The notes under the pieces: model-generated
Database searches by the model: none
Told to the model about the DNA's origin: nothing
The model's input: only the letters and a program-made list of their open reading frames with translations
Position numbers and translations under genes: made by a program
Part shown: in pieces, positions 25,459 through 30,716 of the stretch
Layout of the letters: every line of letters begins with the position of its first letter
Numbering within the stretch: the stretch's first letter is position 1
Source: a virus
Strand: one strand, 5' to 3'
IMG/VR virus record: IMGVR_UViG_3300030202_001140
Location: 1,550-34,699 of that record
DNA: 33,150 bases

Positions 25459-26139
25459 TTAACTTACATAGTTTTCTGCATAATGTTGATGTCTAGGATA
25501 AACATGTAATGAACCTACTTGCATAGTTATAGGACCAAGAGATAATTCTTGTGCACCTATAAGTTTTCTCATGTCATTTATCTTATTTAACATCTTCATT
25601 TGTACATGTTTAAACCATGCTATGTCGTTGTTGTAGCCAAATACTGCATCTTGCGAACGCATCTGTACTACACATTCTAACTTATTATCTACAATAAAGA
25701 ACTGCTGCATGTTCGTACAAGTAAAGTCTTTACCTGCTATCAAATGCATGTCTGGATGTTGATAAATAAGTACTGCTTGACGTGTATACGGATCGTCTAT
25801 TAGATGACGATACGCATTTATAAACTGATTACCTCTTTCTTTAGAGTATATACACCAGCCATAGTTAGAGTTAACTTCACCGTACTCGTCTGCTACATTT
25901 TCCCAGATTTGTACTTTCTTACCGTATATATCAAATAACCTATATACAGATTTGTTTTCTGATTCGTACCACTGTATTTCTGCATCGATATATTCTTGAT
26001 TTGGTCTACCAAACATACATGGTTGATCAGCTATAAAGGTTGCACCTCTAATTTCTAACATACCGTGTCTAAGCTGGTCATTATCCATCATATGCTTAAA
26101 CTCAGTCTTTATATCTTCTACATAGTAGTTTCTATACAT
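25459..26139 (-). CDS. dCMP 5-hydroxymethylase (T4 gp42-like, ThyA superfamily)
   Basis: 226 residues, close to T4 gp42. Blocks IRGATFIADQPCMFG, EYIDAEIQWYES, VNSNYGWCIYS, FTCTNMQQF (catalytic C141), MRSQDAVFGYNNDIAWFKH and VGSLHVYPRHQHY follow T4 dCMP hydroxymethylase closely. Where thymidylate synthase has Asn (PFNIASY) this protein has Asp (D172), 31 residues after the Cys, the same spacing as C148-D179 in T4. This Asp selects dCMP over dUMP. The reaction would be dCMP plus methylene-THF to 5-hydroxymethyl-dCMP, a precursor of modified phage DNA. Its start overlaps the previous stop (TAATG), with only a weak ribosome site, so translation is probably coupled. A related phage thymidylate synthase is the alternative, made unlikely by D172. 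Confidence 0.85.
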   Translation of the reverse strand: MYRNYYVEDIKTEFKHMMDNDQLRHGMLEIRGATFIADQPCMFGRPNQEYIDAEIQWYESENKSVYRLFDIYGKKVQIWENVADEYGEVNSNYGWCIYSKERGNQFINAYRHLIDDPYTRQAVLIYQHPDMHLIAGKDFTCTNMQQFFIVDNKLECVVQMRSQDAVFGYNNDIAWFKHVQMKMLNKINDMRKLIGAQELSLGPITMQVGSLHVYPRHQHYAENYVS

Positions 26140-26324
26140 TAGTTGTTGTCCACTTCTGAATAAACGTTTTCTTTTACAAGATCTATTTTAGGATCATATC
26201 TGCCTTCAGCAAAATTATCTAGTGCATGATCTGCTGAGTCAGCTGCTATTCTATAAGTACGCTCGATAGTTACGTTAACATCGTAGTACTCTATAAAATC
26301 AGTACTTGATTCGTATTTAGCCAT
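26139..26324 (-). CDS. Hypothetical protein, 61 residues
   Basis: Start taken at 26324 (MAKYESSTDFIEYYDV), with GAGG about 12 bases upstream; the frame is open further, but that part overlaps the DUF1599-like gene. The sequence DVNVTIERTYRIAADSADHA suggests one beta hairpin and a helix, and the tail is acidic. No family is recognised. It overlaps the DUF1599-like gene by 8 bases and shares its stop with the start of the dCMP hydroxymethylase, so it belongs to the same coupled unit. Confidence 0.6.
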   Translation of the reverse strand: MAKYESSTDFIEYYDVNVTIERTYRIAADSADHALDNFAEGRYDPKIDLVKENVYSEVDNN

Positions 26325-26700
26325 CTTGACTATAACCTCGCGACTTCTCAAACTGCACAAAGTCTTCTTGGTCTTTCTTATCTCTTCTAATTTTAGCTGC
26401 ATACATACAACAGTATACTGCCATGTCTATAAGAGTATCATCAAGTGCTTCGAAGTTAGTTTTCTGTTCACCTTCTGCAATGTTACGCATACGTAAATAC
26501 TTAGTATGTATCATGTGTATGTAACTTTGTGCGCCAAATGGAAAGTAATCATCTTCCGACCATGTACTGCCTTGGTAGTCTTTAGACTTTAAGTCTTTTA
26601 AGTCTGCCGCTTCACGCAGTACATTAGAAGCTGTTATCTCCGATGCTCCTAGTATTGTTGATATACCTAGAGTATCTAAGTTTTTAGAGTTTGCCATCAT
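26317..26700 (-). CDS. DUF1599 / Nmad1-like protein (nucleotide-modification associated), first gene of the leftward operon
   Basis: 127 residues. KDYQGSTWSEDDYFPFGAQS, then IHTKYLRMRNIAEGEQ and NFEALDDTLIDMAVYCCMYA, follow the DUF1599 layout: K-D-Y-G near the start, a K-x-x-R-x-x-x helix, and E-x-x-x-D-T-L-x-D-x-x-x-Y at the end. This family has been named nucleotide modification associated domain 1 because of its genome context in phages. Its biochemical role is not known to me; the helical acidic pattern recalls MazG-type pyrophosphatases. It lies one short gene before the dCMP hydroxymethylase, which fits that theme. Start at 26700 or 26697 (two adjacent ATGs). Confidence 0.6.
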   Translation of the reverse strand: MMANSKNLDTLGISTILGASEITASNVLREAADLKDLKSKDYQGSTWSEDDYFPFGAQSYIHMIHTKYLRMRNIAEGEQKTNFEALDDTLIDMAVYCCMYAAKIRRDKKDQEDFVQFEKSRGYSQDG

Positions 26701-26720
26701 ATGTAGCCCTTTCTTTGTTT

Positions 26721-26736
26721 TATACTCCCCTTTTAG
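26721..26736 (-). promoter_or_regulatory. T7-type promoter candidate, leftward
   Basis: Minus-strand CTAAAAGGGGAGTATA, 21 bases before the first leftward ATG. It matches the other CTAWAAGGAGAGTATAC copies except for one base in the GGAG part and the last C. Confidence 0.6.
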
Positions 26737-26757
26737 AGAATATGATTAATAAAATTC

Positions 26758-26786
26758 TATAAAACAAAACACTCTTGGGTGTTTTG
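26758..26786 (-). promoter_or_regulatory. Hairpin promoter candidate 1 (leftward replication operon)
   Basis: 8-pair stem CAAAACAC/GTGTTTTG around loop TCTTGG (plus strand; CCAAGA on the minus strand), then, reading leftward, 3 bases and TATAG at 26761-26757. It lies 65-86 bases before the ATG at 26700. The loop is identical in three other sites whose stems differ. Confidence 0.6.
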
Positions 26787-26799
26787 ATCAATAGAGTTT

Positions 26800-26817
26800 C
26801 CTATAAGGAGAGTATAC
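26800..26817 (+). promoter_or_regulatory. T7-type promoter candidate, rightward, before the small terminase
   Basis: CCTATAAGGAGAGTATAC, sharing CTATAAGGAGAGTATAC exactly with the site at 30100. Its AAGGAG also sits 11 bases before the ATG at 26822 and could serve as the ribosome site, so the motif may do double duty. It resembles the CTATAGGGAGA half of the T7 promoter. Confidence 0.65.
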
Positions 26818-26821
26818 TAAT

Positions 26822-27220
26822 ATGAGTTCCCATCCAAATAGTTTAAAGAACTTAAAGCCATTCTTTGATACCCAGAAGGCTCAGGCTGCTCAGAGAAACT
26901 CTGTTATTGCTAGAAAAGCTAACAAAGCTGCAAGAGAAAAGCTTAGGATTTCTGTAGAAGATTGGCAGACGTTTAAGAAAGATGTTGTCGAAGATAACGA
27001 TATGACGTCTTTAGATGTTCTTAAGGTTCTTATGCATAAAGCGTTATCAGAGGACGACTTTGATACTGCTGCTGATTTAGCTAAAAGTTTAGCTGAGTTT
27101 GAGTCGCCTAAGTTAGCACGTATAGACCAGACTACTAAGGAGTTGTCGGTTGACGATATGTCAGACGATGAAATTAACGAGGCTCTGAAAGGTTTTGTAA
27201 ATGACACGGAAGATGCATAA
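26822..27220 (+). CDS. Terminase small subunit candidate
   Basis: 132 residues. It opens MSSHPNSLKNLKPF, a start pattern frequent in small terminases and related DNA-binding packaging proteins, then has a Lys/Arg-rich helix (RKANKAAREKLR), and ends with LAEFESPKLARIDQTTKEL and DDMSDDEI, where the PKLAR block is typical of small-terminase C-termini. Small terminases recognise the packaging site and recruit the large subunit. It is a single rightward gene between a promoter candidate and a strong terminator, about 4 kb away from terL, whereas these two genes are usually adjacent. The assignment comes from pattern and not from a diagnostic residue. Confidence 0.55.
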   Translation: MSSHPNSLKNLKPFFDTQKAQAAQRNSVIARKANKAAREKLRISVEDWQTFKKDVVEDNDMTSLDVLKVLMHKALSEDDFDTAADLAKSLAEFESPKLARIDQTTKELSVDDMSDDEINEALKGFVNDTEDA

Positions 27221-27233
27221 TTCTTTCTTTTTT

Positions 27234-27242
27234 TTGTCGGTC
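27234..27242 (+). repeat. TTGTCGGTC motif next to terminator, copy 1
   Basis: TTGTCGGTC followed by AGTCAAAAATAAAT and the hairpin at 27257. The same arrangement (TGTCGGTC, A-rich spacer, hairpin) recurs at 30127 and 30697. Confidence 0.55.
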
Positions 27243-27256
27243 AGTCAAAAATAAAT

Positions 27257-27291
27257 CCCCTAGATACCATTACGGTACCTAGGGGTTTTTT
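27257..27291. terminator. Bidirectional intrinsic terminator between terS and tRNA-Trp
   Basis: CCCCTAGATACC / GGTACCTAGGGG stem (one mismatch) with loop ATTAC, followed by TTTTTT on the right. Leftward transcripts read the hairpin and then ATTTATTTTT. It ends the small-terminase transcript and, from the other side, the leftward tRNA operon. Confidence 0.9.
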
Positions 27292-27299
27292 ATTAGTTC

Positions 27300-27373
27300 T
27301 GGCAGGAGCACTAGGAATTGAACCCAGTCCTACGGATTTGGAATCCGTCGTGCTGCCGTAACACTTTGCTCCT
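27300..27373 (-). tRNA. tRNA-Trp (anticodon CCA), CCA end encoded
   Basis: Full cloverleaf on the minus strand: acceptor AGGAGCA/TGCTCCT; D stem GTGT/GCAC with GG in the loop; anticodon stem ACGGA/TCCGT with loop TTCCAAA giving anticodon CCA; T stem CTGGG/CCTAG with loop TTCAATT; discriminator G and encoded CCA (27300-27302). A1-U72, the CCA anticodon and G73 are tryptophan identity elements. Position 8 appears to be A, not the usual U. It lies 5 bases after the preceding leftward gene and just before a terminator, so it is the last unit of that operon. Confidence 0.92.
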
Positions 27374-27378
27374 GAATA

Positions 27379-27591
27379 TCAGTACAGATCAAGCAGTAAA
27401 CCTTCAGTATCGATTTCTGCATTTATGTATTTTCTAAACCTACGCTCATCGAACCTAGGATTATCTTTTGCTAGTATTACATGTATAAGGTAATCTAATG
27501 CTTGTCCTTTACCATGTTTTTCTAGTGTATTAGGAATATCATGTATACGTAGCCATTGAGCTATTGCAACGTAGTGTTTCTTATGCATCAT
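27379..27591 (-). CDS. Hypothetical protein, 70 residues
   Basis: Start at 27591 (ATGATG), chosen because GGAG lies 6 bases upstream; an ATG at 27603 has no site. It contains YVAIAQWLRIHD and HGKGQALDYLIHVILAKDNPR, and looks like a compact all-helical protein. No family is recognised. It overlaps the preceding gene by 11 bases and ends next to the tRNA. Confidence 0.65.
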   Translation of the reverse strand: MMHKKHYVAIAQWLRIHDIPNTLEKHGKGQALDYLIHVILAKDNPRFDERRFRKYINAEIDTEGLLLDLY

Positions 27592-27898
27592 ATTCTTCTC
27601 CATCTTCTACCCAGCCATCATTACCTAGCTCGAGCTCTAAGTCAGGTGCTACCTCGTGATCATGAGGAGATACTTTGAATGCTGCACGAGCTAATATGTC
27701 TGCTATTGTGAAGTCATCTAGCTCATCACCTTCTGGTTGTGTAATGTTGAATTCATAACTATCATTCGATGGCTTATGGTATACGTTTAGTGTGAATTGC
27801 CAGTCTTTAAGTTCTCTATTTCTTCGAGAGCTGAATTCAATAACGTTATTATCTTGTTTATTTCCACTACCATTACGTTGTGCATCATCATTGTGCAT
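27581..27898 (-). CDS. Hypothetical acidic protein, 105 residues
   Basis: Start at 27898 with AGGAG 7 bases upstream. The N-terminus is polar (MHNDDAQRNGSGNKQDNN), then WQFTLNVYHKPSNDSYEFNI forms strands, and the C-terminus is very acidic (DLELELGNDGWVEDGEEYDA). No family is recognised. An unusually long overlap of 112 bases with the previous gene, in another frame, is notable; both starts have ribosome sites. Confidence 0.6.
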   Translation of the reverse strand: MHNDDAQRNGSGNKQDNNVIEFSSRRNRELKDWQFTLNVYHKPSNDSYEFNITQPEGDELDDFTIADILARAAFKVSPHDHEVAPDLELELGNDGWVEDGEEYDA

Positions 27899-28023
27899 GT
27901 AACTGCTCCTATATTTCCTGACTGTTGTTGTATCAATGGGTGAGCCATAAGATCTTTTAATGACTCAGGTGTTGCGAAGAGTTTTTGCTCTTCATATAAT
28001 TCTATAGGTTTACTCTGTTGCAT
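27787..28023 (-). CDS. Hypothetical protein, 78 residues
   Basis: Starts at 28023 and overlaps the previous gene by 14 bases; GAAAGGATTACAGA precedes the ATG. It contains EEQKLFATPESLKDLMAHPL and a C-terminal helix EINKIITLLNSALEEIENL with coiled-coil-like spacing. The last 112 bases are shared with the next gene. No family is recognised. Confidence 0.55.
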   Translation of the reverse strand: MQQSKPIELYEEQKLFATPESLKDLMAHPLIQQQSGNIGAVTCTMMMHNVMVVEINKIITLLNSALEEIENLKTGNSH

Positions 28024-28453
28024 TCTGTAATCCTTTCAATGCATCAATAGTGTTATCTAATTTATTAATCATGTCTTGTTTAGCTTTTGCCATACCATCG
28101 TTAAAGCCATTACTATAAGATGTCCATCTTGACCAGTCTTTTGTGTCGTATACGTATACATCATAATGAGTTCCATATTTCATTGGTAGATATGAATCGT
28201 AACTTCTGCGATTGCCGTAGTCTTTTAGTGAAGGACCTACACGAGAACCACGAGGCATTAGTCTTACCGTGATAACATCAGGGTCTGTGCCTTTTAACTT
28301 AGCATTTCTACGTCGTACTTCATTCCAGTATGCTGCATTCTTCCGTAAGTAAATTACGTGAGGATTGTTTTTATCTGACGTGCTAAACCTGTAGCCACTA
28401 TGTATGTCTCTATTTCTTGTAGTTATCCATGTATCTTTATTTACTAGTGTCAT
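28010..28453 (-). CDS. Hypothetical basic protein, 147 residues
   Basis: Rich in Arg, Lys, Tyr and Asp. The segment VITVRLMPRGSRVGPSLKDY suggests a beta-rich core with a nucleic-acid-binding look, and the C-terminus is a helix (MAKAKQDMINKLDNTIDALK). It overlaps the neighbours by 17 and 14 bases. No family is recognised; an early host-takeover role is possible only by position. Confidence 0.6.
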   Translation of the reverse strand: MTLVNKDTWITTRNRDIHSGYRFSTSDKNNPHVIYLRKNAAYWNEVRRRNAKLKGTDPDVITVRLMPRGSRVGPSLKDYGNRRSYDSYLPMKYGTHYDVYVYDTKDWSRWTSYSNGFNDGMAKAKQDMINKLDNTIDALKGLQNATE

Positions 28454-28661
28454 TTGTATTCCTTTCTATATCTTGAAGTATGTGACCTAGATCGACAAAT
28501 ACTTTAGCAGCTTCTTCTTTATCTAAGAGTAAGCCTCTGCCGTCGATTGAGATCACGATTGTTTGATCATTCGGATTGAATGAAACTTGTATTTGTTCTT
28601 CTATTGCCACATTGTTTAACCTTTCGTTTTCACGTGTATTAACATCTTTATGTTTTCCCAT
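28437..28661 (-). CDS. Hypothetical protein, 74 residues
   Basis: Starts MGKHKDVNTRENERLN, then a strand-turn-strand IQVSFNPNDQTIVISIDGRG and a helix KEEAAKVFVDLGHILQDIE. AAAGGA precedes the ATG at 28661. No family is recognised. It overlaps the next gene by 17 bases in the coupled operon. Confidence 0.6.
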   Translation of the reverse strand: MGKHKDVNTRENERLNNVAIEEQIQVSFNPNDQTIVISIDGRGLLLDKEEAAKVFVDLGHILQDIERNTNDTSK

Positions 28662-28671
28662 ATTATTTCCT

Positions 28672-28767
28672 TTATTTATCTTCAGGAGGGTTTGCTCTTA
28701 CTATATAATCTATTATGCCTACTGCTATAATGATTACTGCTGCATAGCTTACCGTAAGTCCTATCAT
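28672..28767 (-). CDS. Small single-pass membrane protein, 31 residues
   Basis: ATG at 28767 overlaps the TGA of the preceding gene (ATGA), so it is translationally coupled. The sequence starts MIGLTVSYAAVIIIAVGIID, a membrane helix, and ends with a short polar tail RANPPEDK. It stops 10 bases before the next gene. Tiny hydrophobic phage proteins include lysis factors and host membrane modifiers; the role here is unknown. Confidence 0.6.
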   Translation of the reverse strand: MIGLTVSYAAVIIIAVGIIDYIVRANPPEDK

Positions 28768-28955
28768 TTACTTACAGTTGCTATTTCTTCGAGCATTGAT
28801 CTACGTTGTAATTCCGTAATTAATCCTTTACAAACGTAGTATATGTGTAAGTCAGTGCTTTTAGTCTCCTCTTTCTGTTTTAAATATCTACGAAGTTTCT
28901 GTTTATACAACAATATAGTTGCCTGTGTATTCTCTATTTCTCCACATATTGACAT
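28764..28955 (-). CDS. Small helical protein, 63 residues
   Basis: Starts at 28955 with AAAGGA 5 bases upstream. It contains ATILLYKQKLRRYLKQKEET and LITELQRRSMLEEIATVSK, two charged amphipathic helices with possible coiled-coil pairing. No family is recognised. It is the first gene of a leftward operon that runs down to tRNA-Trp, immediately after the ssb terminator, so it probably relies on read-through from ssb. Confidence 0.6.
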   Translation of the reverse strand: MSICGEIENTQATILLYKQKLRRYLKQKEETKSTDLHIYYVCKGLITELQRRSMLEEIATVSK

Positions 28956-28972
28956 GCAAATCCTTTCATTAC

Positions 28973-29025
28973 AAAAAAAATGCTCTAACGATACACAAAA
29001 GGAACATAAAGTGTATCGTTAGAGC
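28973..29025 (-). terminator. Intrinsic terminator after ssb (leftward)
   Basis: Perfect 15-pair stem GCTCTAACGATACAC / GTGTATCGTTAGAGC with a 14-base loop, followed in the leftward direction by ATTTTTTTT. It lies about 105 bases after the ssb stop. It may attenuate and not fully stop the transcript, since the next genes have no promoter that I can see. Confidence 0.9.
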
Positions 29026-29129
29026 GGTCTCCTTGGGTTTAAGCAGTTTATTATACACGCCAGAGGTCGTAGTGAATCTACATAGACTTTGACAACGTGA
29101 GCTATCACATGCTTAGGTGCTTAGCATTC

Positions 29130-29666
29130 TTAGAAGCCTAGTTCATCTCCTTTTGCTAGTTCATCTGCAGTCTTAGTAGTCGCAGGCTGATGCTTGCTGA
29201 AATCAACTGAAGGATCTACAACAGTTTCTGGCTCCATTTCGAAATCAACATCGTTTGCACCTGTATATTCTACAAGATCTACGATTTGGATTTTTGTCAA
29301 TGACGTAGCGATACCTGATCTGCCCATTGCTTCGTAAGGATACTGCCATACAATAACGTTGCCAGTTGAGCCATTTCCTATTTTACGTACATCAATAACA
29401 TCAGATGCTTTTGTGCCGACAACTTCTACTTTGCCGTTATCTGAACCGTCTGCACGTTTGGCTTTACGCTTTAGAGATACAGTATATACACCTGGTTCTT
29501 TCTCTTTGACGTTTAGGTGATTAGCCTTAAGCTCTGCAGCTTTGTCTTTATCATTAGTCATGAGCTGAGCTTCATATTGCTCTGTGCCGAATGGGTTTAC
29601 AGGTTTGTCAAGACGGCACCAGTTTAAGAATACGCCTTGTATTAGGTAATTTCTAGGTTTTTCCAT
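29130..29666 (-). CDS. Single-stranded DNA-binding protein, T7 gp2.5-like
   Basis: 178 residues from the ATG at 29666, chosen because AAAGGA lies 7 bases upstream; the ATG at 29690 lacks a site. The OB-fold body includes FGTEQYEAQLMTNDKDKAAE, VRKIGNGSTGNVIVWQYPYE and IATSLTKIQIVDLVEYTG, the last two blocks being characteristic of phage gp2.5-type proteins. The C-terminus is acidic and ends DELAKGDELGF with a terminal Phe, as in T7 gp2.5, where that tail contacts polymerase and helicase. It has its own upstream hairpin promoter candidate and its own terminator, consistent with separate high expression. Confidence 0.82.
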   Translation of the reverse strand: MEKPRNYLIQGVFLNWCRLDKPVNPFGTEQYEAQLMTNDKDKAAELKANHLNVKEKEPGVYTVSLKRKAKRADGSDNGKVEVVGTKASDVIDVRKIGNGSTGNVIVWQYPYEAMGRSGIATSLTKIQIVDLVEYTGANDVDFEMEPETVVDPSVDFSKHQPATTKTADELAKGDELGF

Positions 29667-29717
29667 GATATAATCCTTTATGTTTGTCATGTTAATTTGA
29701 TTGCCATAGCATAATGC

Positions 29718-29748
29718 TATAGGTTAAAATTTACTCTTGGGTAAATTT
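29718..29748 (-). promoter_or_regulatory. Hairpin promoter candidate 2 (ssb)
   Basis: 8-pair stem AAATTTAC/GTAAATTT around loop TCTTGG (plus strand), then, reading leftward, 5 bases and TATAG at 29721-29717. A second palindrome (ATAGCAT-A-ATGCTAT, 29706-29720) overlaps the TATA. The ssb ATG is 61 bases beyond the hairpin. Confidence 0.6.
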
Positions 29749-29902
29749 ACTTTTTGTGTCTGAAGAGATCGCGTAGTTCGTGAAGATCTATATAGTCGAA
29801 CCATTGCTTTCTTTCCTGACCCATTTTTATTCTTCTTTCGCGAGAACTTATTCCTGTCAAAAGAAAAACAAAAATCATAAGAAATCCTATTGCTAAGAGC
29901 AT
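29747..29902 (-). CDS. Small membrane protein with basic cytoplasmic tail, 51 residues
   Basis: ATG at 29902 shares its A with the stop of the preceding ORF (TAATG). The N-terminal helix MLLAIGFLMIFVFLLTGI is clearly membrane-spanning, followed by a basic amphipathic region (SSRERRIKMGQERKQWFDYI). Its stop lies at the foot of hairpin promoter candidate 2. It could be a holin-like or host-membrane-acting protein; nothing decides this. Confidence 0.6.
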   Translation of the reverse strand: MLLAIGFLMIFVFLLTGISSRERRIKMGQERKQWFDYIDLHELRDLFRHKK

Positions 29903-30024
29903 TATAGGATTCCTTTATCTTCTTCTTCTATGTATTTCTTAAGATTATCCAGTTGTCTCTGTTTGTGATCATCTGGATTATCATCATTGTTGTGTTCATC
30001 TGATAGTGGTATTGTTGTATTCAT
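29902..30024 (-). CDS. Small acidic peptide, 40 residues
   Basis: Begins at 30024 after a strong AGGAGG 8 bases upstream. The sequence is polar and acidic (DEHNNDDNPDDHKQRQLDNL) with a charged helix at the end. It is coupled to the membrane-protein ORF by a TAATG junction. No family is recognised. Confidence 0.55.
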   Translation of the reverse strand: MNTTIPLSDEHNNDDNPDDHKQRQLDNLKKYIEEEDKGIL

Positions 30025-30060
30025 GTTGTGTCCTCCTATAGACGTTATGAATCTTTACTG

Positions 30061-30081
30061 ACTATAGAGTATATCTATAGT
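30061..30081. promoter_or_regulatory. Inverted repeat upstream of the two small leftward ORFs
   Basis: Perfect ACTATAGA / TCTATAGT 8-pair stem with 5-base spacer GTATA, 37 bases before the ATG at 30024. Stem length and position resemble the four hairpin promoter candidates, but the loop is different. It may be an operator or a fifth, diverged hairpin. Confidence 0.45.
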
Positions 30082-30099
30082 ATATTACGGACCCACACC

Positions 30100-30116
30100 C
30101 TATAAGGAGAGTATAC
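30100..30116 (+). promoter_or_regulatory. T7-type promoter candidate, rightward, intergenic
   Basis: CTATAAGGAGAGTATAC, identical over 17 bases to the site before the small-terminase candidate. No rightward gene follows until terL at 31201, so this copy cannot be explained as a ribosome site and supports the promoter reading. Confidence 0.65.
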
Positions 30117-30125
30117 CTTTGTCGG

Positions 30126-30134
30126 CTGTCGGTC
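30126..30134 (+). repeat. TGTCGGTC motif next to terminator, copy 2
   Basis: CTGTCGGTC followed by CGGTGAAAGA and the hairpin at 30145. The upstream GTCGGC at 30121-30126 is similar. See copies at 27234 and 30696. Confidence 0.55.
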
Positions 30135-30144
30135 CGGTGAAAGA

Positions 30145-30162
30145 ATAACCCTTACGGGTTAT
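30145..30162 (-). terminator. Leftward terminator overlapping the stop of the 107-residue gene
   Basis: Stem ATAACCC/GGGTTAT with loop TTAC, followed leftward by TCTTTC, a weak U-tract. The stop codon at 30159-30161 lies inside the stem. Confidence 0.6.
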
Positions 30163-30482
30163 CTTAATTTATCCCAGCTTTTATCATTTCCTAAATACGT
30201 TATAGTCCCATCGTCATTATGGATTTCTTTATTATATCCTCCATGATAACAACTAATAGTCCTATGCATACCTTTAGGATCTCCTTCTATTGCTACGCGT
30301 ACTTCTATGTAGTCAGCTCCGAATGCAGGAGATTTACTGAATGCTTTAAGCTGACGCTTAGTCATTCTAGAATTCCATGTAACCTTATTATTTCTACCAG
30401 TTACTAGAGTTGCTGAGGAGTTAGGATCCTGTTCGAATTCTAGGTAGCTGATAGTTATGTCTACTGCATATGATTTTTCCAT
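30159..30482 (-). CDS. Hypothetical protein, 107 residues, with its own hairpin promoter candidate
   Basis: Starts at 30482 with AAGGAAC 8 bases upstream. It contains YAVDITISYLEFEQDPNSSA, RMTKRQLKAFSKSPAFGADY and IEVRVAIEGDPKGMHRTI, suggesting a small alpha/beta protein. No family is recognised. It stands alone between a hairpin promoter candidate and a terminator, an arrangement expected for an early, independently dosed phage protein. Confidence 0.65.
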   Translation of the reverse strand: MEKSYAVDITISYLEFEQDPNSSATLVTGRNNKVTWNSRMTKRQLKAFSKSPAFGADYIEVRVAIEGDPKGMHRTISCYHGGYNKEIHNDDGTITYLGNDKSWDKLR

Positions 30483-30513
30483 GATGTGTTCCTTTATTAA
30501 AATGAATTAAATG

Positions 30514-30542
30514 TATATAAAAAATTGCTCTTGGGCAATTTT
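30514..30542 (-). promoter_or_regulatory. Hairpin promoter candidate 3
   Basis: 8-pair stem AAAATTGC/GCAATTTT around loop TCTTGG (plus strand), then, reading leftward, TTA and TATAC at 30517-30513. The following CATTTAATT is shared with candidate 4. It lies 39-60 bases before the ATG at 30482. Confidence 0.65.
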
Positions 30543-30646
30543 AGAGTTTAGAGAATGGTGTTTGTCCCTGCAGGACCACCGCGATTCTCCCCATTCCTAC
30601 CGTCTCCCAACCATCACTGCTAATACCTGCATCCAAAAGGACCCCA

Positions 30647-30690
30647 AAGGACACCCTCTGCCTCATCCTACGCGCTCTCAGGGTGTCCTT
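30647..30690. repeat. Inverted repeat, 11 perfect pairs
   Basis: Arms AAGGACACCCT (30647-30657) and AGGGTGTCCTT (30680-30690). No T-run follows on either side, so it is not an ordinary intrinsic terminator. Confidence 0.8.
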
Positions 30691-30695
30691 GTCTG

Positions 30696-30704
30696 TTGTC
30701 GGTC
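30696..30704 (+). repeat. TTGTCGGTC motif next to terminator, copy 3
   Basis: TTGTCGGTC followed by CTGTAAAAATAA and the hairpin at 30717. The spacer closely matches the AGTCAAAAATAA spacer of copy 1. Confidence 0.55.
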
Positions 30705-30716
30705 CTGTAAAAATAA

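Larger units (their letters stand above)
30543..30716. other. Non-coding, relatively GC-rich intergenic island with a perfect 11-pair hairpin
   Basis: No credible gene on either strand. The C/G-rich plus strand contrasts with the AT-rich surroundings. It holds AAGGACACCCT/AGGGTGTCCTT (30647-30657 with 30680-30690, 22-base loop), the small palindrome GTCC-CTGCA-GGAC near 30568-30580, and the TTGTCGGTC motif. Possible roles are a structured RNA, a packaging recognition site or an insulator; the sequence does not decide. Confidence 0.5.

Noticed and set aside
25459-26139. Calling this gene thymidylate synthase
   Set aside because: The Asn that reads dUMP is replaced by Asp (D172), and the sequence blocks follow T4 dCMP hydroxymethylase more closely than ThyA.
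27300-27373. The tRNA as a phage attachment site
   Set aside because: No integrase or excisionase gene in the window, and the tRNA is complete with its own encoded CCA within a lytic gene set.
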